The notes under the pieces are model-generated. The model was given only the letters and a program-made list of their open reading frames with translations. It did no database searches and was not told the DNA's origin. Positions 35,886 to 45,060 of a stretch of DNA of 64,000 nt are shown in pieces (position 1 is the stretch's first letter; each line of letters begins with the position of its first letter). Source of the DNA: Paraburkholderia sp. IMGN_8 (GTDB lineage Bacteria > Pseudomonadota > Gammaproteobacteria > Burkholderiales > Burkholderiaceae); contig NZ_CP150901.1 in NCBI RefSeq assembly GCF_038050405.1, positions 1,178,001-1,242,000 on the forward strand, written 5' to 3'. A program made the position numbers and the translations under genes.

Positions 35886-36965
35886 ATGGCAAGCACTCGA
35901 CGTATTTCCGCAACCAACCGCATTTTCAATCGCACCTCTTTAGCGTTCGCCGCGTTATGTTTCGCGACTAGCGTCGCTCACGCGCAAGCGTCACCCAAGC
36001 CGGTGCAGACGCCAGGTTTTACCCTAAGCGTCTTCGCGGCTGCTCCCAGCGGATCCTCCGCGCCCGACTCTCTGGCCGTACTCGACGATCACATCTGGGT
36101 TGCCTATGCAAACGGCGGCGCGCCGGATGGCACGGGCAATGCTCAAAGCCAGATTGTCGAATACTCGCGAGACGGCAAGGCCTTGCGGACCTTTACTGTG
36201 GCCGGCCACAACGATGGTTTGAAGGTCAATCCCTACACCCGTGAAATCTGGGCGATGCAGAACGAGGATGCGAATGCAAATCTCGTCACGATCAATGCGG
36301 CGACGGGTCTGACCAAGCTCTATACGTTTGGTAAGCCGCCGCACGGCGGCGGTTATGACGACATCGTATTCAAGGACGGTCAGGCCTTTCTCAGCGCGTC
36401 CAATCCGACGCTTGACGCCAACGGCCTCAATACGGGGCCCGCGATTGTTCGCGCGATCCTCCACCCGAACGGCACGATCGACGTTTCCGCGGTGTTGTCT
36501 GGAATGCCTGATGCCAGCAACATTCCGTTTGGCAAAGTGGCGAAGCTCAACCTGACCGATCCGGATTCGATGACGCTGACGCCGTCGGGTGATGTTCTGC
36601 TCGATGATCAGGGAGACAGTCAGCTTGTCCTGTTGCGCTCGTCAGGCGATGAACCGCGCGTGGAATTTTTGCCGCTGCTCGGCAAAGTGCAGATTGACGA
36701 TACGGTGTTCGCTACAGCGCGACGGGGTTTTCTCCTCGTGTCCGATACGAAGGCGAATACCGTTTACAAGATCAGTGCCGATGTCTGGCAGCGCGGCGCG
36801 GCTTTTTCCGCATCAACGGGCGTAGCTGCTGCGCCCGGCCAACCGGCGGTGCCGGGTTATGTCGGCCAACTCGATTTGCGCAGCGGAGCACTGCTGCCGT
36901 TGGTGACCAATCTGCAAGCCCCGCACGGCATGGCCTTCGTACCGGCTGAAGACGACGGGCAGTGA
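35886..36965 (+). CDS. Exported beta-propeller-like protein
   Basis: A 359-aa secreted protein. The signal peptide ends at VAHAQA (about residue 35). The mature part consists of repeated strand-loop units such as SLAVLDDHIWVAYANGG, QIVEYSRDGKALRTFTVAGH, GLKVNPYTREIWAMQNED and GFLLVSDTKANTVYKI, the pattern of an NHL/SMP-30 six-bladed propeller. No catalytic residues can be named with confidence. It stands alone between divergent and convergent neighbours, so context gives no substrate. Confidence 0.75.
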   Translation: MASTRRISATNRIFNRTSLAFAALCFATSVAHAQASPKPVQTPGFTLSVFAAAPSGSSAPDSLAVLDDHIWVAYANGGAPDGTGNAQSQIVEYSRDGKALRTFTVAGHNDGLKVNPYTREIWAMQNEDANANLVTINAATGLTKLYTFGKPPHGGGYDDIVFKDGQAFLSASNPTLDANGLNTGPAIVRAILHPNGTIDVSAVLSGMPDASNIPFGKVAKLNLTDPDSMTLTPSGDVLLDDQGDSQLVLLRSSGDEPRVEFLPLLGKVQIDDTVFATARRGFLLVSDTKANTVYKISADVWQRGAAFSASTGVAAAPGQPAVPGYVGQLDLRSGALLPLVTNLQAPHGMAFVPAEDDGQ

Positions 36966-37098
36966 CGCGATTGCGTTGCCTCGCGCGAGACGGTCGCTGA
37001 AAGCAGCACCCTGGCGATCGTCTCGCCCAGCGCGTCCTGACCCGATACCTGCACGGGTCACCATGAATGGCCAGACCCACTTCCATTTCCTGATACTT

Positions 37099-38085
37099 TT
37101 AGACGACCACGACACACTTCCCAGCGGCCGCGTTGCGCTCCATCAATTCGTGGGCGATCGGGACCTCGGAAAAGCCGAATACATGTGCGGCCCGACCTTG
37201 ATATAGACCGCTCGCCTCGAAGTCCACGATCTGTTGCATTGGCACATCCGATAGCGGAAAGTCGGGAGCCCCGAAGTTGAAGCTGCCGAAAAAACTCATC
37301 TGAACGCCGCTTGGCATCTGGCCGAGCGGATTGAAGTCGACGAGCGGCGCGAGCCCCCCGAGAAATCCGGCCAGGCACACGCGACCGCCCCGACGTGTGG
37401 CGCGCATCGAGTCGAGAACGGTGCTGTTTCCGATGAGGTCCAGCACCACGTCGGCCTTGCCGCCTGGCCAGCCTGGCGCCGTCAGTAACTCGCCCGCGAA
37501 CTCACCCGCAGCCGTCACGACATGTGCGGCCCCACGCGAGCGCAGCAAAGCTTCGCCCTCTGGCCGGCGGGTGGTTGCAATCACCTCCGCGCCGAGTCGG
37601 CAGCCGATATCGATGGCGGCCAGCCCAAGGCCCGACGTCCCCCCGCGCACCACGAGTCGCTGCCCGGCACTAATTTCGAGGTTTCGGTGAAGGCACGTCC
37701 AGGCGACCGCATAGGCTTCCGGCAGGGCAGCGAGACGTTCCCAGTCGAGTGTGGTTTCAACGGCCACGACATTGGTTGCAGGTGCGACGACGTATTCTGC
37801 ATAGCTGCCATCGATCGTTCGTCCCATCCCGCCCATCAGCGCCACAACGGTCTGGCCCTCGCGCAGGATCCCGCTCGCATCCGACACCACTGACCCAACA
37901 CATTCGATGCCGCTTACTTCCGCCACCTCTCCCCACAACCCGCGCCGCATATAGAGTTCGGCCCGGTTCAGGCCAAATGCGCGAACGCGAATCAGCACGC
38001 AGCCTGGTTTTACGGCTGGCAGCGGTCTCTCGACAATGTCGAGCACTTCGGGACCGCCAAACCGCTTCCTCACGATTGCCTTCAT
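37099..38085 (-). CDS. MDR-family NADPH:quinone oxidoreductase-like enzyme
   Basis: A 328-aa medium-chain reductase without zinc ligands. It has the GroES-like N-terminus (VKPGCVLIRVRAFGLNRAEL, YVVAPATNVVAVE) and a nucleotide-binding GGTSGLGLAAIDIGCRLGAE. The AxxGxxG variant and the lack of the zinc Cys/His set indicate quinone oxidoreductase or enoyl reductase activity. It is divergently transcribed from a LysR gene 92 bp away, the usual arrangement for a regulator and its target. Confidence 0.88.
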   Translation of the reverse strand: MKAIVRKRFGGPEVLDIVERPLPAVKPGCVLIRVRAFGLNRAELYMRRGLWGEVAEVSGIECVGSVVSDASGILREGQTVVALMGGMGRTIDGSYAEYVVAPATNVVAVETTLDWERLAALPEAYAVAWTCLHRNLEISAGQRLVVRGGTSGLGLAAIDIGCRLGAEVIATTRRPEGEALLRSRGAAHVVTAAGEFAGELLTAPGWPGGKADVVLDLIGNSTVLDSMRATRRGGRVCLAGFLGGLAPLVDFNPLGQMPSGVQMSFFGSFNFGAPDFPLSDVPMQQIVDFEASGLYQGRAAHVFGFSEVPIAHELMERNAAAGKCVVVV

Positions 38086-38177
38086 GTCGATCTCCTCAGT
38101 GGGAGACTGAATGGTAGGATCGACAATCGTCGAAGAAAATTACTATATTTCGACAGAGACTGAAGCCAATTTCTACA
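38086..38177. promoter_or_regulatory. Divergent promoter region between MDR reductase and LysR genes
   Basis: This 92-bp region is AT-rich in its right half, around AAATTACTATATTTCGACAG (38135-38154). The gene pair layout predicts a LysR T-N11-A site here; TACTATATTTCGACA is one possible core. Confidence 0.4.
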
Positions 38178-39068
38178 ATGAACGAGCCCACGCTCTTACA
38201 GTTGCAGTGCTTTGAGGCGCTGGTTGCCGAAGGCAGCTTTGCCGCGGCCGCAGTGCGTTTGAACCGGACGCATCCAACGGTCCATGCGGCTGTGAGTGCG
38301 CTTGAAGCTCAAGTGGGAATGGTCCTGCTCGACCGGGCGGGGTACCGTGTCTCGCTCACCGCGGACGGCGCGGCGTATCACGCGCGCGTCGCGCAGTTTC
38401 TTCGTCAATATGAAAATCTCCGGCGCGAAGCGGCTCAGCTCGCAGCCGGACAGGAGGCGGAGTTACGCGTCGCCGTGGGTGACCTGTGTCCATTGCCGGA
38501 GACACTGGGCACGCTCAAACGGTTCTTTGACACGAGTAGCGGCACGCGCCTGACGCTTCTGTTCGAGGCGATTAGCGGTCCTTGGGAGCGGCTGCAAAAC
38601 GGCGATTGCGACCTGATCTTCCATCACCTCGACAAACCGTCGCCAGCGATCGAAGCCGTCGAACTCTTCGAGGTAAAGCTCGTGCCGGTCGCCGCACCGG
38701 GGTTTCTCAAGCAGCCCCCTCACGAATCGCTCACGCCTGATGACTTGAGGCCCTACGTTCAATGCATCATTCGCGACACAAGCAAACAGCCCTCGGAGGC
38801 CAATTACTATCTGATCGAGGGCGCGGCAACCTGTACCGTGCCTGACCAGTTGATGAAGCGTGAGCTGATTGTGCAAGGGCTTGCGTGGGGCCACATGCCT
38901 TATCACCTTGTTGCTCGCGACCTCGAGGACCATCGGCTGGTGTCGCTGGAAGGGCGGCACCTGCAAGGCGCGACGCTTAAGCACTACGCGGCGCGGCTTC
39001 GAGATGCCGCGCACGGCCCAATTGCGCAGCGTCTTTGGAGTCAGTTGCTGGAGCAGGGTACACGTTGA
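38178..39068 (+). CDS. LysR-family transcriptional regulator
   Basis: A 296-aa single-HTH LysR protein. The wHTH occupies about residues 5-62 (LLQLQCFEALVAEGSFAAAA, HPTVHAAVSALEAQVGM, LLDRAGYRVSLTADG). The effector domain follows from about 90 (ELRVAVGDLCPLPETLGTLK). Length is typical. It probably controls the divergent MDR reductase gene and itself. Confidence 0.92.
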   Translation: MNEPTLLQLQCFEALVAEGSFAAAAVRLNRTHPTVHAAVSALEAQVGMVLLDRAGYRVSLTADGAAYHARVAQFLRQYENLRREAAQLAAGQEAELRVAVGDLCPLPETLGTLKRFFDTSSGTRLTLLFEAISGPWERLQNGDCDLIFHHLDKPSPAIEAVELFEVKLVPVAAPGFLKQPPHESLTPDDLRPYVQCIIRDTSKQPSEANYYLIEGAATCTVPDQLMKRELIVQGLAWGHMPYHLVARDLEDHRLVSLEGRHLQGATLKHYAARLRDAAHGPIAQRLWSQLLEQGTR

Positions 39069-39180
39069 GCACGTGGCACCTCGACAGGGTAATAGGCAGA
39101 AGGCAGAAGATTCGCCGCGAACATTAAATCCCGCATCAGCGCCCGTCATGCGGCGGGGCGTGGTTGCTTTTGTTGCACGG

Positions 39181-39408
39181 CTATTTGCTGCGGAGCGGCT
39201 CTCCAAGGCAGTATTTCCCGTAAATCAGACAGTGCGACGGAACATTGTTTGGCTTCGCACTGTTGGGTGGCCCTTGCGTGGAAAGGCGCACCGTATCCAC
39301 AGCGGGCAGCTGACAGGTTTCGTACACGGATGCGAACATAAGTAGCGTCATCGCCCCGGTCGAAAGAAGAACGGCCGAAAACGTGTGATTGAAGTGTAAG
39401 CGGTTCAT
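39181..39408 (-). CDS. Small exported or membrane protein (75 aa)
   Basis: The ATG at 39408 is preceded by AGGGGA nine bases upstream on the minus strand. The protein starts MNRLHFNHTFSAVLLSTGAM and continues with a hydrophobic run, a likely signal peptide or anchor, followed by a polar 45-residue tail with three cysteines. Family unknown. It lies in a 1.5-kb stretch without larger genes. Confidence 0.45.
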   Translation of the reverse strand: MNRLHFNHTFSAVLLSTGAMTLLMFASVYETCQLPAVDTVRLSTQGPPNSAKPNNVPSHCLIYGKYCLGEPLRSK

Positions 39409-39679
39409 AGCAGTATTCCCCTAACAGCTAGGCTCAATCCCGTTCGCGTTGTCCAGATGTCTACCCGGTTCGACGGTTAGAGCTAGCAGAAAACGTCTTG
39501 TTGCAGCCTGTCTCGCTAACCTCCCTGAGTCCAGAACAACTGGCTGTACGACTTGCGCCATTTCCGATGTCCGCCACCGGTTCCTGTCGCATAACACCTA
39601 TGCGTACGCGCGTTACGCGACAGTATTGACCAGCGCCGCAGGCACGCGCCTGTCGGCACGGGCAAACCTGGTGCGGTCT

Positions 39680-39856
39680 TCAGCGCATCTGTCGAACCGT
39701 TCGAATCACGCCGATTAGCAGGACTGACCAAACCAGCGTCATCAGGGCGCAGGCCCACGCGACGATGAGAAACCACTCACTGAGACTGAGCGGTTTGTCT
39801 CGTGAAGTCCTGCGGACGCGCGCCATCCGGTCGCGAGGCCAATACAGATTCGACAT
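39680..39856 (-). CDS. Single-pass membrane microprotein (58 aa)
   Basis: A 58-codon minus-strand frame starts MSNLYWPRDRMARVRRTSRD, then has one transmembrane helix (EWFLIVAWACALMTLVWSVL) and a basic tail VIRTVRQMR. The basic-hydrophobic-basic layout and consistent codon use argue for a real gene, though no clear ribosome binding site is seen. Family unknown. Confidence 0.4.
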   Translation of the reverse strand: MSNLYWPRDRMARVRRTSRDKPLSLSEWFLIVAWACALMTLVWSVLLIGVIRTVRQMR

Positions 39857-39918
39857 GCGTAAGGGTGTTTATCGCCGACAGATGACGTCGCTTGCGTATG
39901 CCGGATAAGAGCGCGGGC

Positions 39919-40059
39919 TTACGAGACGAATGTTTTGACGCGCTGCCAGAATGCGGCAAATTTGCACGGTGCGGGCGCGTGCAGGGCAAGCATGGCGTCG
40001 TAGTGGAGGCGCGATTCCTGGACGTGCGGCAGGTGCGACAGAAGGAGGCCGAAGGTCAT
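39919..40059 (-). CDS. Candidate small protein (46 aa)
   Basis: A 46-codon minus-strand frame begins at an ATG with GGAG seven bases upstream (GGAGAAATATC). It reads MTFGLLLSHLPHVQESRLHY, then DAMLALHAPAPCKFAAFWQR and VKTFVS. Almost every third position is G or C, as in true genes of this genome. Family unknown, and there is no membrane segment. Confidence 0.45.
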   Translation of the reverse strand: MTFGLLLSHLPHVQESRLHYDAMLALHAPAPCKFAAFWQRVKTFVS

Positions 40060-40631
40060 GATATTTCTCCGTGCGTATATCGCTAAACGCGTGGCTTAGT
40101 GCGTGGCTTGACGCGGTTCGCGGAAAGCCAGCAGACGGAGAGGTTGTGCGTATCACGCGCAGCAACGAAGGTCTACTCGCTTTCCTTGGGCAAAAGCAAA
40201 AATAAAGGTGAGCGGCATATGGGGTAACTGTCACCGTCCGGCATGGCGGCTCCTTATCGGCGTTCGTACGTGCGTCTGCTACGTGTTTGCTGCGCACGCG
40301 TTGATCCACGCGTCCGCTCGCGCCGTTAATTCGAACGGACGCGAGCAGACGCAGCCGAGAGTGGATGCTCGCGACGCGGTGCCATTCGGACGCGCGTCAT
40401 CACAACGGCCATATGGCGCTATTTAGGGTGCACGGAGAGGGTTACTATGGCGCGCACCGTCTGCCTTAAGGCAAGACGGCGGCTGGATGAAGAGAGCGCG
40501 GACGTCCTGCCGGTCAGGCAGCGAAACTGTTCGAAGGTCGACTACTGCAGGTGTCCAAGGCATTCGCCCCGTTTGTGAAAGCGCCCGCAGTCTGCGGAGT
40601 GCGAACGGCAGGCTCGCGGGGGCGACCGCGA
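40060..40631. other. Intergenic stretch, no confident gene
   Basis: A 43-codon plus-strand frame near 40447 has GGAG upstream but poor composition. A hairpin of the type CCGTCTGCC-TTAA-GGCAAGACGG sits near 40458-40480. Nothing else could be supported. Confidence 0.35.
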
Positions 40632-41636
40632 TCAGTCTGTCACGCCGCCGTAATTTCGCTGCCCCCGCAGACGCTTCGCGATCCGGCCGAACGCGTACCA
40701 CTGCTGCGCGATCAAGCCGTCGCCGTATGAACGTGCTGCGCCATGCGGCATGGGCAATTGATCCCGGATGCCGGTCGGCTCGACCGTGGGGTCCCACGAC
40801 GCGGTCCGGAACATCATGTCCCACCACGGAAACAGCACGCCGAAGTTGCAGCCGTAGCGCGTGCCTTCATGGCCGTATCCGACCGCGTGATGACGCCGAT
40901 GAAAAATCGGGCTTACGATCACGCGCTCGAGCAGCCATCCATAAGGCAAGCGGGCGTTCACGTGTTGCACGCTTTGCATGAAATTGCCAACCGCGACGAG
41001 TACGACGAACTGGGACGGCGGTACGCCGATAAACAGCGAAATCGCTGCAAAAAACGCTGCCTGGATAATGTCGTCCAGAAAGTGATTCCGGTCGTCGGCC
41101 CACAGCGACATCTGCTGCTGGCTATGATGCACTGCATGCAATTCCCACCATACGCCGAACCGGTGTTGCCAGCGGTGATACCAGTAACCGAAGAAGTCGA
41201 GCACAACCAGATAGATGACGAACGACACGACCGGCTGATCGGTGACGCCCGGCCAAAGGCTGTCGACGTCGATGTTCGGCACATCGTAGATCGCCATCAG
41301 GCTCTGCCAATGATTGAAAAGCGGCTGGAGCAAAAAGAAAAACGCGATATTGAGGATGCCGAGCTTGGCGATCCACGTGTAGATCACGTCGGCGCGCAGC
41401 GCCTTGCGGTCCGACCAGGTTTCTACCGGGCGCAGTGCTTCGAGTGGCCGCAACGCGAGATACGTCACGAGGATTTCAAGCACACCGATGATCACCCAGT
41501 AAAGCGCGTCGTAGGTGTCATCGTCGTAGTCCATCAAATTGAACCGGTAAAGGAACGGCTGGACGACATCGACATACAAAAGTGTTTGTAGCGCCGAGAT
41601 GCCATTGTTCAGCTGAGCGACGATTTCGTGGATCAT
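40632..41636 (-). CDS. Sterol desaturase/fatty acid hydroxylase family membrane protein
   Basis: A 334-aa membrane di-iron hydroxylase. The eight-histidine pattern is visible as HRWQH, HAVHHSQQ and SPIFHRRHHAVG, with four to six hydrophobic helices (ALYWVIIGVLEILVTYLALR, VVSFVIYLVVLDFFGYWYH). Such enzymes hydroxylate or desaturate lipids, sterols or hopanoids. The segment NFMQSVQHVNARLPYG is typical of the bacterial branch. It lies 46 bp downstream of a truncated propeller gene on the same strand. Confidence 0.9.
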   Translation of the reverse strand: MIHEIVAQLNNGISALQTLLYVDVVQPFLYRFNLMDYDDDTYDALYWVIIGVLEILVTYLALRPLEALRPVETWSDRKALRADVIYTWIAKLGILNIAFFFLLQPLFNHWQSLMAIYDVPNIDVDSLWPGVTDQPVVSFVIYLVVLDFFGYWYHRWQHRFGVWWELHAVHHSQQQMSLWADDRNHFLDDIIQAAFFAAISLFIGVPPSQFVVLVAVGNFMQSVQHVNARLPYGWLLERVIVSPIFHRRHHAVGYGHEGTRYGCNFGVLFPWWDMMFRTASWDPTVEPTGIRDQLPMPHGAARSYGDGLIAQQWYAFGRIAKRLRGQRNYGGVTD

Positions 41637-41682
41637 CTAAAGCCTCTTGAATTGCGGGAACCAGTAAAGCAGGGGAGCGAGC

Positions 41683-41835
41683 TCAGTCCGGATCGATCAG
41701 CGTCAATTGCGCTTCGCCGGAATCGAGCACAATCACTTTATCGGCAGCCTGAGCCAGATTGGTGACTGTCGGCGTCGAGTAAGCCAATGCGGCAAAAACA
41801 CCGGTTTTTTTAATCGAAACGATAGAAATCGACAT
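41683..41835 (-). pseudogene. N-terminal stub of a YVTN-type beta-propeller protein
   Basis: A 50-codon frame reads MSISIVSIKKTGVFAALAYS, then AADKVIVLDSGEAQLTLIDP and stops at a TGA (41683-41685). The first part is signal-peptide-like, and AADKVIVLDSGEAQLTLID is the first blade strand of YVTN/PQQ-style propellers. The remaining 300 or so residues are missing, so it is a deletion remnant upstream of the hydroxylase gene. A genuine 50-aa peptide is possible but less likely. Confidence 0.5.
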
Positions 41836-42033
41836 CTGGACCACAGACGGGTGGAAAAATATACTGGGTAGGATGGCGGTACGGCCGGTGAAAAGCGATC
41901 AACGCGCGTAGACGTTGACGCGTTAACGCGCGAGGTCGCGCTGTCGATGACAGGCGACACTCTGTTGAAAGTATGAATTACTCGATGAAGCAGTGCCCAG
42001 TATTTTCCGCACTTCTTGCTGGATGAGGCAAAC

Positions 42034-43353
42034 ATGGATGATCGCCTCAAGGAGAAGGTCCGCCACGGTACGTTGACCGAAAAGACGACCATTGCGATCC
42101 GCGAGGCGCTCGATGGGCACCGCGGCGGGATGGCCATGCTCCTTCCGTTCGCTGGCCCGGCGGTGGTCGTATCGGTCGCCTATATGGACCCGGGCAATTT
42201 TGCAACGAACATCCAGGCGGGCGCGCGCTACGGCTATTCCCTGTTGTGGGTGGTGCTGCTGGCCAACGTGATCGCGATGCTGTTTCAGGCGCTCTCGGCG
42301 AAACTTGGCATTGTCACGGGGCAAAATCTTGCGGAGTTGTGCCGCGCACATTTCCCGAAGCCGCTCGTCTGGCTGATGTGGGGCGTGAGCGAGGTTGCCG
42401 CGATGGCGACTGATCTCGCTGAATTCCTCGGCGGCGCGATCGGCCTCGCGCTGCTTTTCCATATGCCGCTTCTCGCAGGCATGGTCCTGACGGCGCTGAT
42501 CACTTACGGTTTGCTGCTGTTCGAGAGAGCGGGCTTCAGGCCACTCGAGCTGGCGATCGGGGCACTCGTGGGTATCGTCGGGCTATGTTATCTGGCAGAG
42601 CTTTTCCTGACGCCGGTTCATTGGCCGGACGTGGCCGGCCACCTTTTCACACCGCAGCTACCCGATGCGCAGGCGCTCACCATTGCGGTCGGCATCATCG
42701 GCGCAACCGTGATGCCGCATGCGCTTTTCCTGCATTCCGGGCTGACTCAGGGCCGTGCGCCCGCAAGAACCGAAGGCGAGCGTGTGAAGCTGGTGCGCTT
42801 CTCCAATATTGAGGTGATGATCGCGCTGACGATCGCCGGACTGATCAACATGGCGATGGTCATCATGGCCTCCAGCGCATTTCATGCGGGCCACCCGGAG
42901 GTCGCGGAAATCGAGTCCGCCTATCACACGCTCGCTCCGCTGCTCGGAATCGGGGCGGCAGGCGTGTTCCTGCTGTCTTTGATCGCCTCCGGAATATCCA
43001 GCTCGGTCGTCGGGACGATGGCGGGGCAGATGGTCATGCAGGGTTTCGTCGGCTTTCAGATTCCGCTTTGGCTGCGCCGCGTGGTCACGATGATCCCGAG
43101 TTTTCTTGTAATCGGCTTCGGCGTGAATGCCACCCAGGCACTGGTCGTCAGCCAGGTCGTGCTGAGTATCGCGCTACCGTTTCCGATGGTGGCGCTCGTG
43201 TGGTTCACCTGCCGGCGCCAGGTGATGGGCGCGTACCGCAGTCACGCCGTGACTGCGGCGCTGGCTACCGTGGCGGCTGTCGCCGTACTGTCCCTCAACC
43301 TCGTCCTGGTGTTGCAGATTTTCGGAGTCGAGATACCGGGCTTCGCTACGTGA
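42034..43353 (+). CDS. Nramp-family divalent metal transporter
   Basis: A 439-aa proton-coupled Mn(II)/Fe(II) importer with eleven hydrophobic helices. Helix 1 carries the metal-binding DPGN (VAYMDPGNFATNIQAG) and helix 6 the MPH motif (ATVMPHALFLHSG). The ATG at 42034 has GAGG five bases upstream; a TTG six codons earlier is less likely. No MntR-type palindrome or manganese riboswitch could be recognised in the 198 bp upstream. Confidence 0.92.
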   Translation: MDDRLKEKVRHGTLTEKTTIAIREALDGHRGGMAMLLPFAGPAVVVSVAYMDPGNFATNIQAGARYGYSLLWVVLLANVIAMLFQALSAKLGIVTGQNLAELCRAHFPKPLVWLMWGVSEVAAMATDLAEFLGGAIGLALLFHMPLLAGMVLTALITYGLLLFERAGFRPLELAIGALVGIVGLCYLAELFLTPVHWPDVAGHLFTPQLPDAQALTIAVGIIGATVMPHALFLHSGLTQGRAPARTEGERVKLVRFSNIEVMIALTIAGLINMAMVIMASSAFHAGHPEVAEIESAYHTLAPLLGIGAAGVFLLSLIASGISSSVVGTMAGQMVMQGFVGFQIPLWLRRVVTMIPSFLVIGFGVNATQALVVSQVVLSIALPFPMVALVWFTCRRQVMGAYRSHAVTAALATVAAVAVLSLNLVLVLQIFGVEIPGFAT

Positions 43354-43366
43354 CGAAATGTTCGTT

Positions 43367-43383
43367 GCCGCGTGGAGCGCGGC
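43367..43383 (+). terminator. Short GC hairpin after the Nramp gene
   Basis: GCCGCG (43367-43372) and CGCGGC (43378-43383) pair exactly around TGGAG, 14 bp past the stop codon. No T-run follows, so function is tentative. Confidence 0.3.
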
Positions 43384-43402
43384 CGTTCGTCACCGTGCAA
43401 TC

Positions 43403-43900
43403 TCAAACAGGAGATTGCATCGTCGAATCTCCCGCAGCCAGGATGAAGTCCACAAATGCTCGGAGCGGGCCTGGCATATACGTTCGGCTGGGATAGTAAA
43501 GAAACGGTCCGCTGAACGATTGCCACCACTCGGGGAGCACCGGTATGAGCGCGCCGCTCTCGATTGCCGGGCGCAGAAACTCATCGAAGGAATAGACAAT
43601 ACCTAGCCCCTCGATGGCCGCGCCTCTTTGCAATTCGATCACGGATGCGATCATTGGTCCGTTCGGCTCGATCCGCACGACCTCGTCGCCCTGCCTGAAT
43701 TCCCATGTCGCCAGCGCGCCGCTGTCGAAGCGGTGTCCGATGCACGCGTGGCTCACCAGTTCGTGTGGATGTTGCGGTATGCCGCGAGCCGCGACGTAGG
43801 AGGGCGCGGCCGCTGCGACGAAGCGTTGGACGCGCGGGCAGATGGGCACGGCGATCATGTCGCGCTCGAGACGTTCGTCGTAGCGGATGCCGGCATCGAA
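43403..43900 (-). pseudogene. LysR regulator lacking its DNA-binding half
   Basis: The minus strand encodes only the C-terminal 165 residues of a LysR effector domain: FFDAGIRYDERLERDMIAVP, APSYVAARGIPQHPHELVSH and a normal end AFVDFILAAGDSTMQSPV. The wHTH and the first part of the effector domain are missing. The frame runs on antisense into the aldo-keto reductase remnant, so there is no genuine start. Identity breaks near 43885-43900. Confidence 0.8.
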
Positions 43901-44356
43901 GAAGAGATCCTGCCGACCTTGCGCGAGCTCGGTATCGGCGTGACGGCGTGCGGTGTGCTGTCGCGCGGCCTGATCAGCGGGCACTGGAGCAAGGACTCAG
44001 CAGGGAAAGGCGATTTTCGCGCCATGAGTCCGCGCTTTCAGGGGGACAACCTCGATCACAATCTCGCGCTCGTGGATGCCCTTCGCAAGGTGGCCGATGC
44101 CAAAGGCGTCTCGGTCGCGCAGATTGCCATTGCGTGGGTTGCAGCGCAAGGCAGCGATATCGTGCCGCTCGTTGGCGCACGACGGCGCGATCGTCTTGCC
44201 GAGGCGCTCGGCGCGGTCGACGTGACGCTCACCGCAGAAGATCTGGCCGCGATCGCGCAGGCAGTGCCGAACGGGGCCGCGGCAGGTGAGCGTTACGCGG
44301 CGGCGCAGATGGCGCATCTCGACAGCGAAAAGGGAAGCCACGGCCACGCGGCCTGA
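43900..44356 (+). pseudogene. Aldo-keto reductase lacking its N-terminal half
   Basis: From about 43900 the plus strand reads EEEILPTLRELGIGVTACGV, then AQIAIAWVAAQGSDIVPLVG and a normal end near 44356. This is the C-terminal half of an AKR with the NADP-binding loop. The N-terminal half with the catalytic Tyr, Asp, Lys and His is absent. It abuts the LysR remnant head to head, so one deletion removed both 5' halves and the shared promoter. Confidence 0.8.
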
Positions 44357-44368
44357 TTCAACGGTTTC

Positions 44369-44989
44369 TCAAGTGTCGCTCTTGACCTTGCGTGGCGAGC
44401 GTACAGAGCGCGGTTTCTTTTTGGCCTCAGGAGAGGCCGGCCACTGGTTGTCGTCAAGCAGCCGATCGAACAAACGTCCGCGCTCTTTTTCGGAAAGCGG
44501 GCACAGGCCAAGGAGGGCCGTAAAGACAAGGCCTCTGGCTGCTGCCCAGCGCAGGAGCGCGAGTTCCGGGTCGGCTGCCTCGGCCTTGATGCGTTTGACT
44601 TTTTCCGCAGTGACCTCGCGCATGGCGGACAGGAGAGAGGGATCTTCAACCAGCGCGGCAAGGATGGCAAAACCCGCGGCATGGGGATTGTCCGTGGCTT
44701 CGCGCATGGTTGCGATCTCTGTTGCCAGATTGGGCTCGGACTTCGTCGCGCCTTCCCCAGCAAGATAGTCTCGCGAGAACTTATCGAAATACTCGATCTC
44801 GTGCTCGAGCAACGCCTTCAGCACATCTCCTTTGGTGCGGAACTGATGCATCAGTCCGCCCTTGCTAATACCGCTTTCGCGAGAGATCGCGTCAAACGTG
44901 AGTTGACCCGGACCGTCGCGGGCAACGACGGTGAGCGCAGCCTGGAGGGCCGCTCTGCGGGAGCGTTCCGAACGAGTGGGATTATCCAT
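44369..44989 (-). CDS. TetR-family transcriptional regulator
   Basis: A 206-aa TetR protein. The ATG at 44989 (MDNPTRSERSRRAALQAALT) was chosen because a longer frame to 45223 adds only non-conserved sequence. The HTH lies at about residues 25-50 (FDAISRESGISKGGLMHQFR), then all-helical ligand domain and a basic tail (KKKPRSVRSPRKVK). It converges with the AKR remnant 12 bp away. No obvious target gene is adjacent, so its regulon is unknown. Confidence 0.87.
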   Translation of the reverse strand: MDNPTRSERSRRAALQAALTVVARDGPGQLTFDAISRESGISKGGLMHQFRTKGDVLKALLEHEIEYFDKFSRDYLAGEGATKSEPNLATEIATMREATDNPHAAGFAILAALVEDPSLLSAMREVTAEKVKRIKAEAADPELALLRWAAARGLVFTALLGLCPLSEKERGRLFDRLLDDNQWPASPEAKKKPRSVRSPRKVKSDT

Positions 44990-45060
44990 GGCTTCTCTGG
45001 AGAGTTGTCGCGAGTTCGCATGACCGGAAAAAGTACGCGAGCGCGGTTGAACCCCGCATT

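Noticed and set aside
40447..40578. 43-codon plus-strand frame with an upstream GGAG
   Set aside because: Codon use is poor, many Arg/Cys, and it overlaps a hairpin; not convincing as a gene.
41836..42033. Manganese riboswitch or MntR box before the Nramp gene
   Set aside because: I searched for yybP-ykoY-like features and an MntR palindrome and could not recognise either.
43628..44356. 242-codon chimeric frame as a genuine gene
   Set aside because: Its first 90 codons are antisense to the LysR remnant; only the end is aldo-keto reductase sequence.
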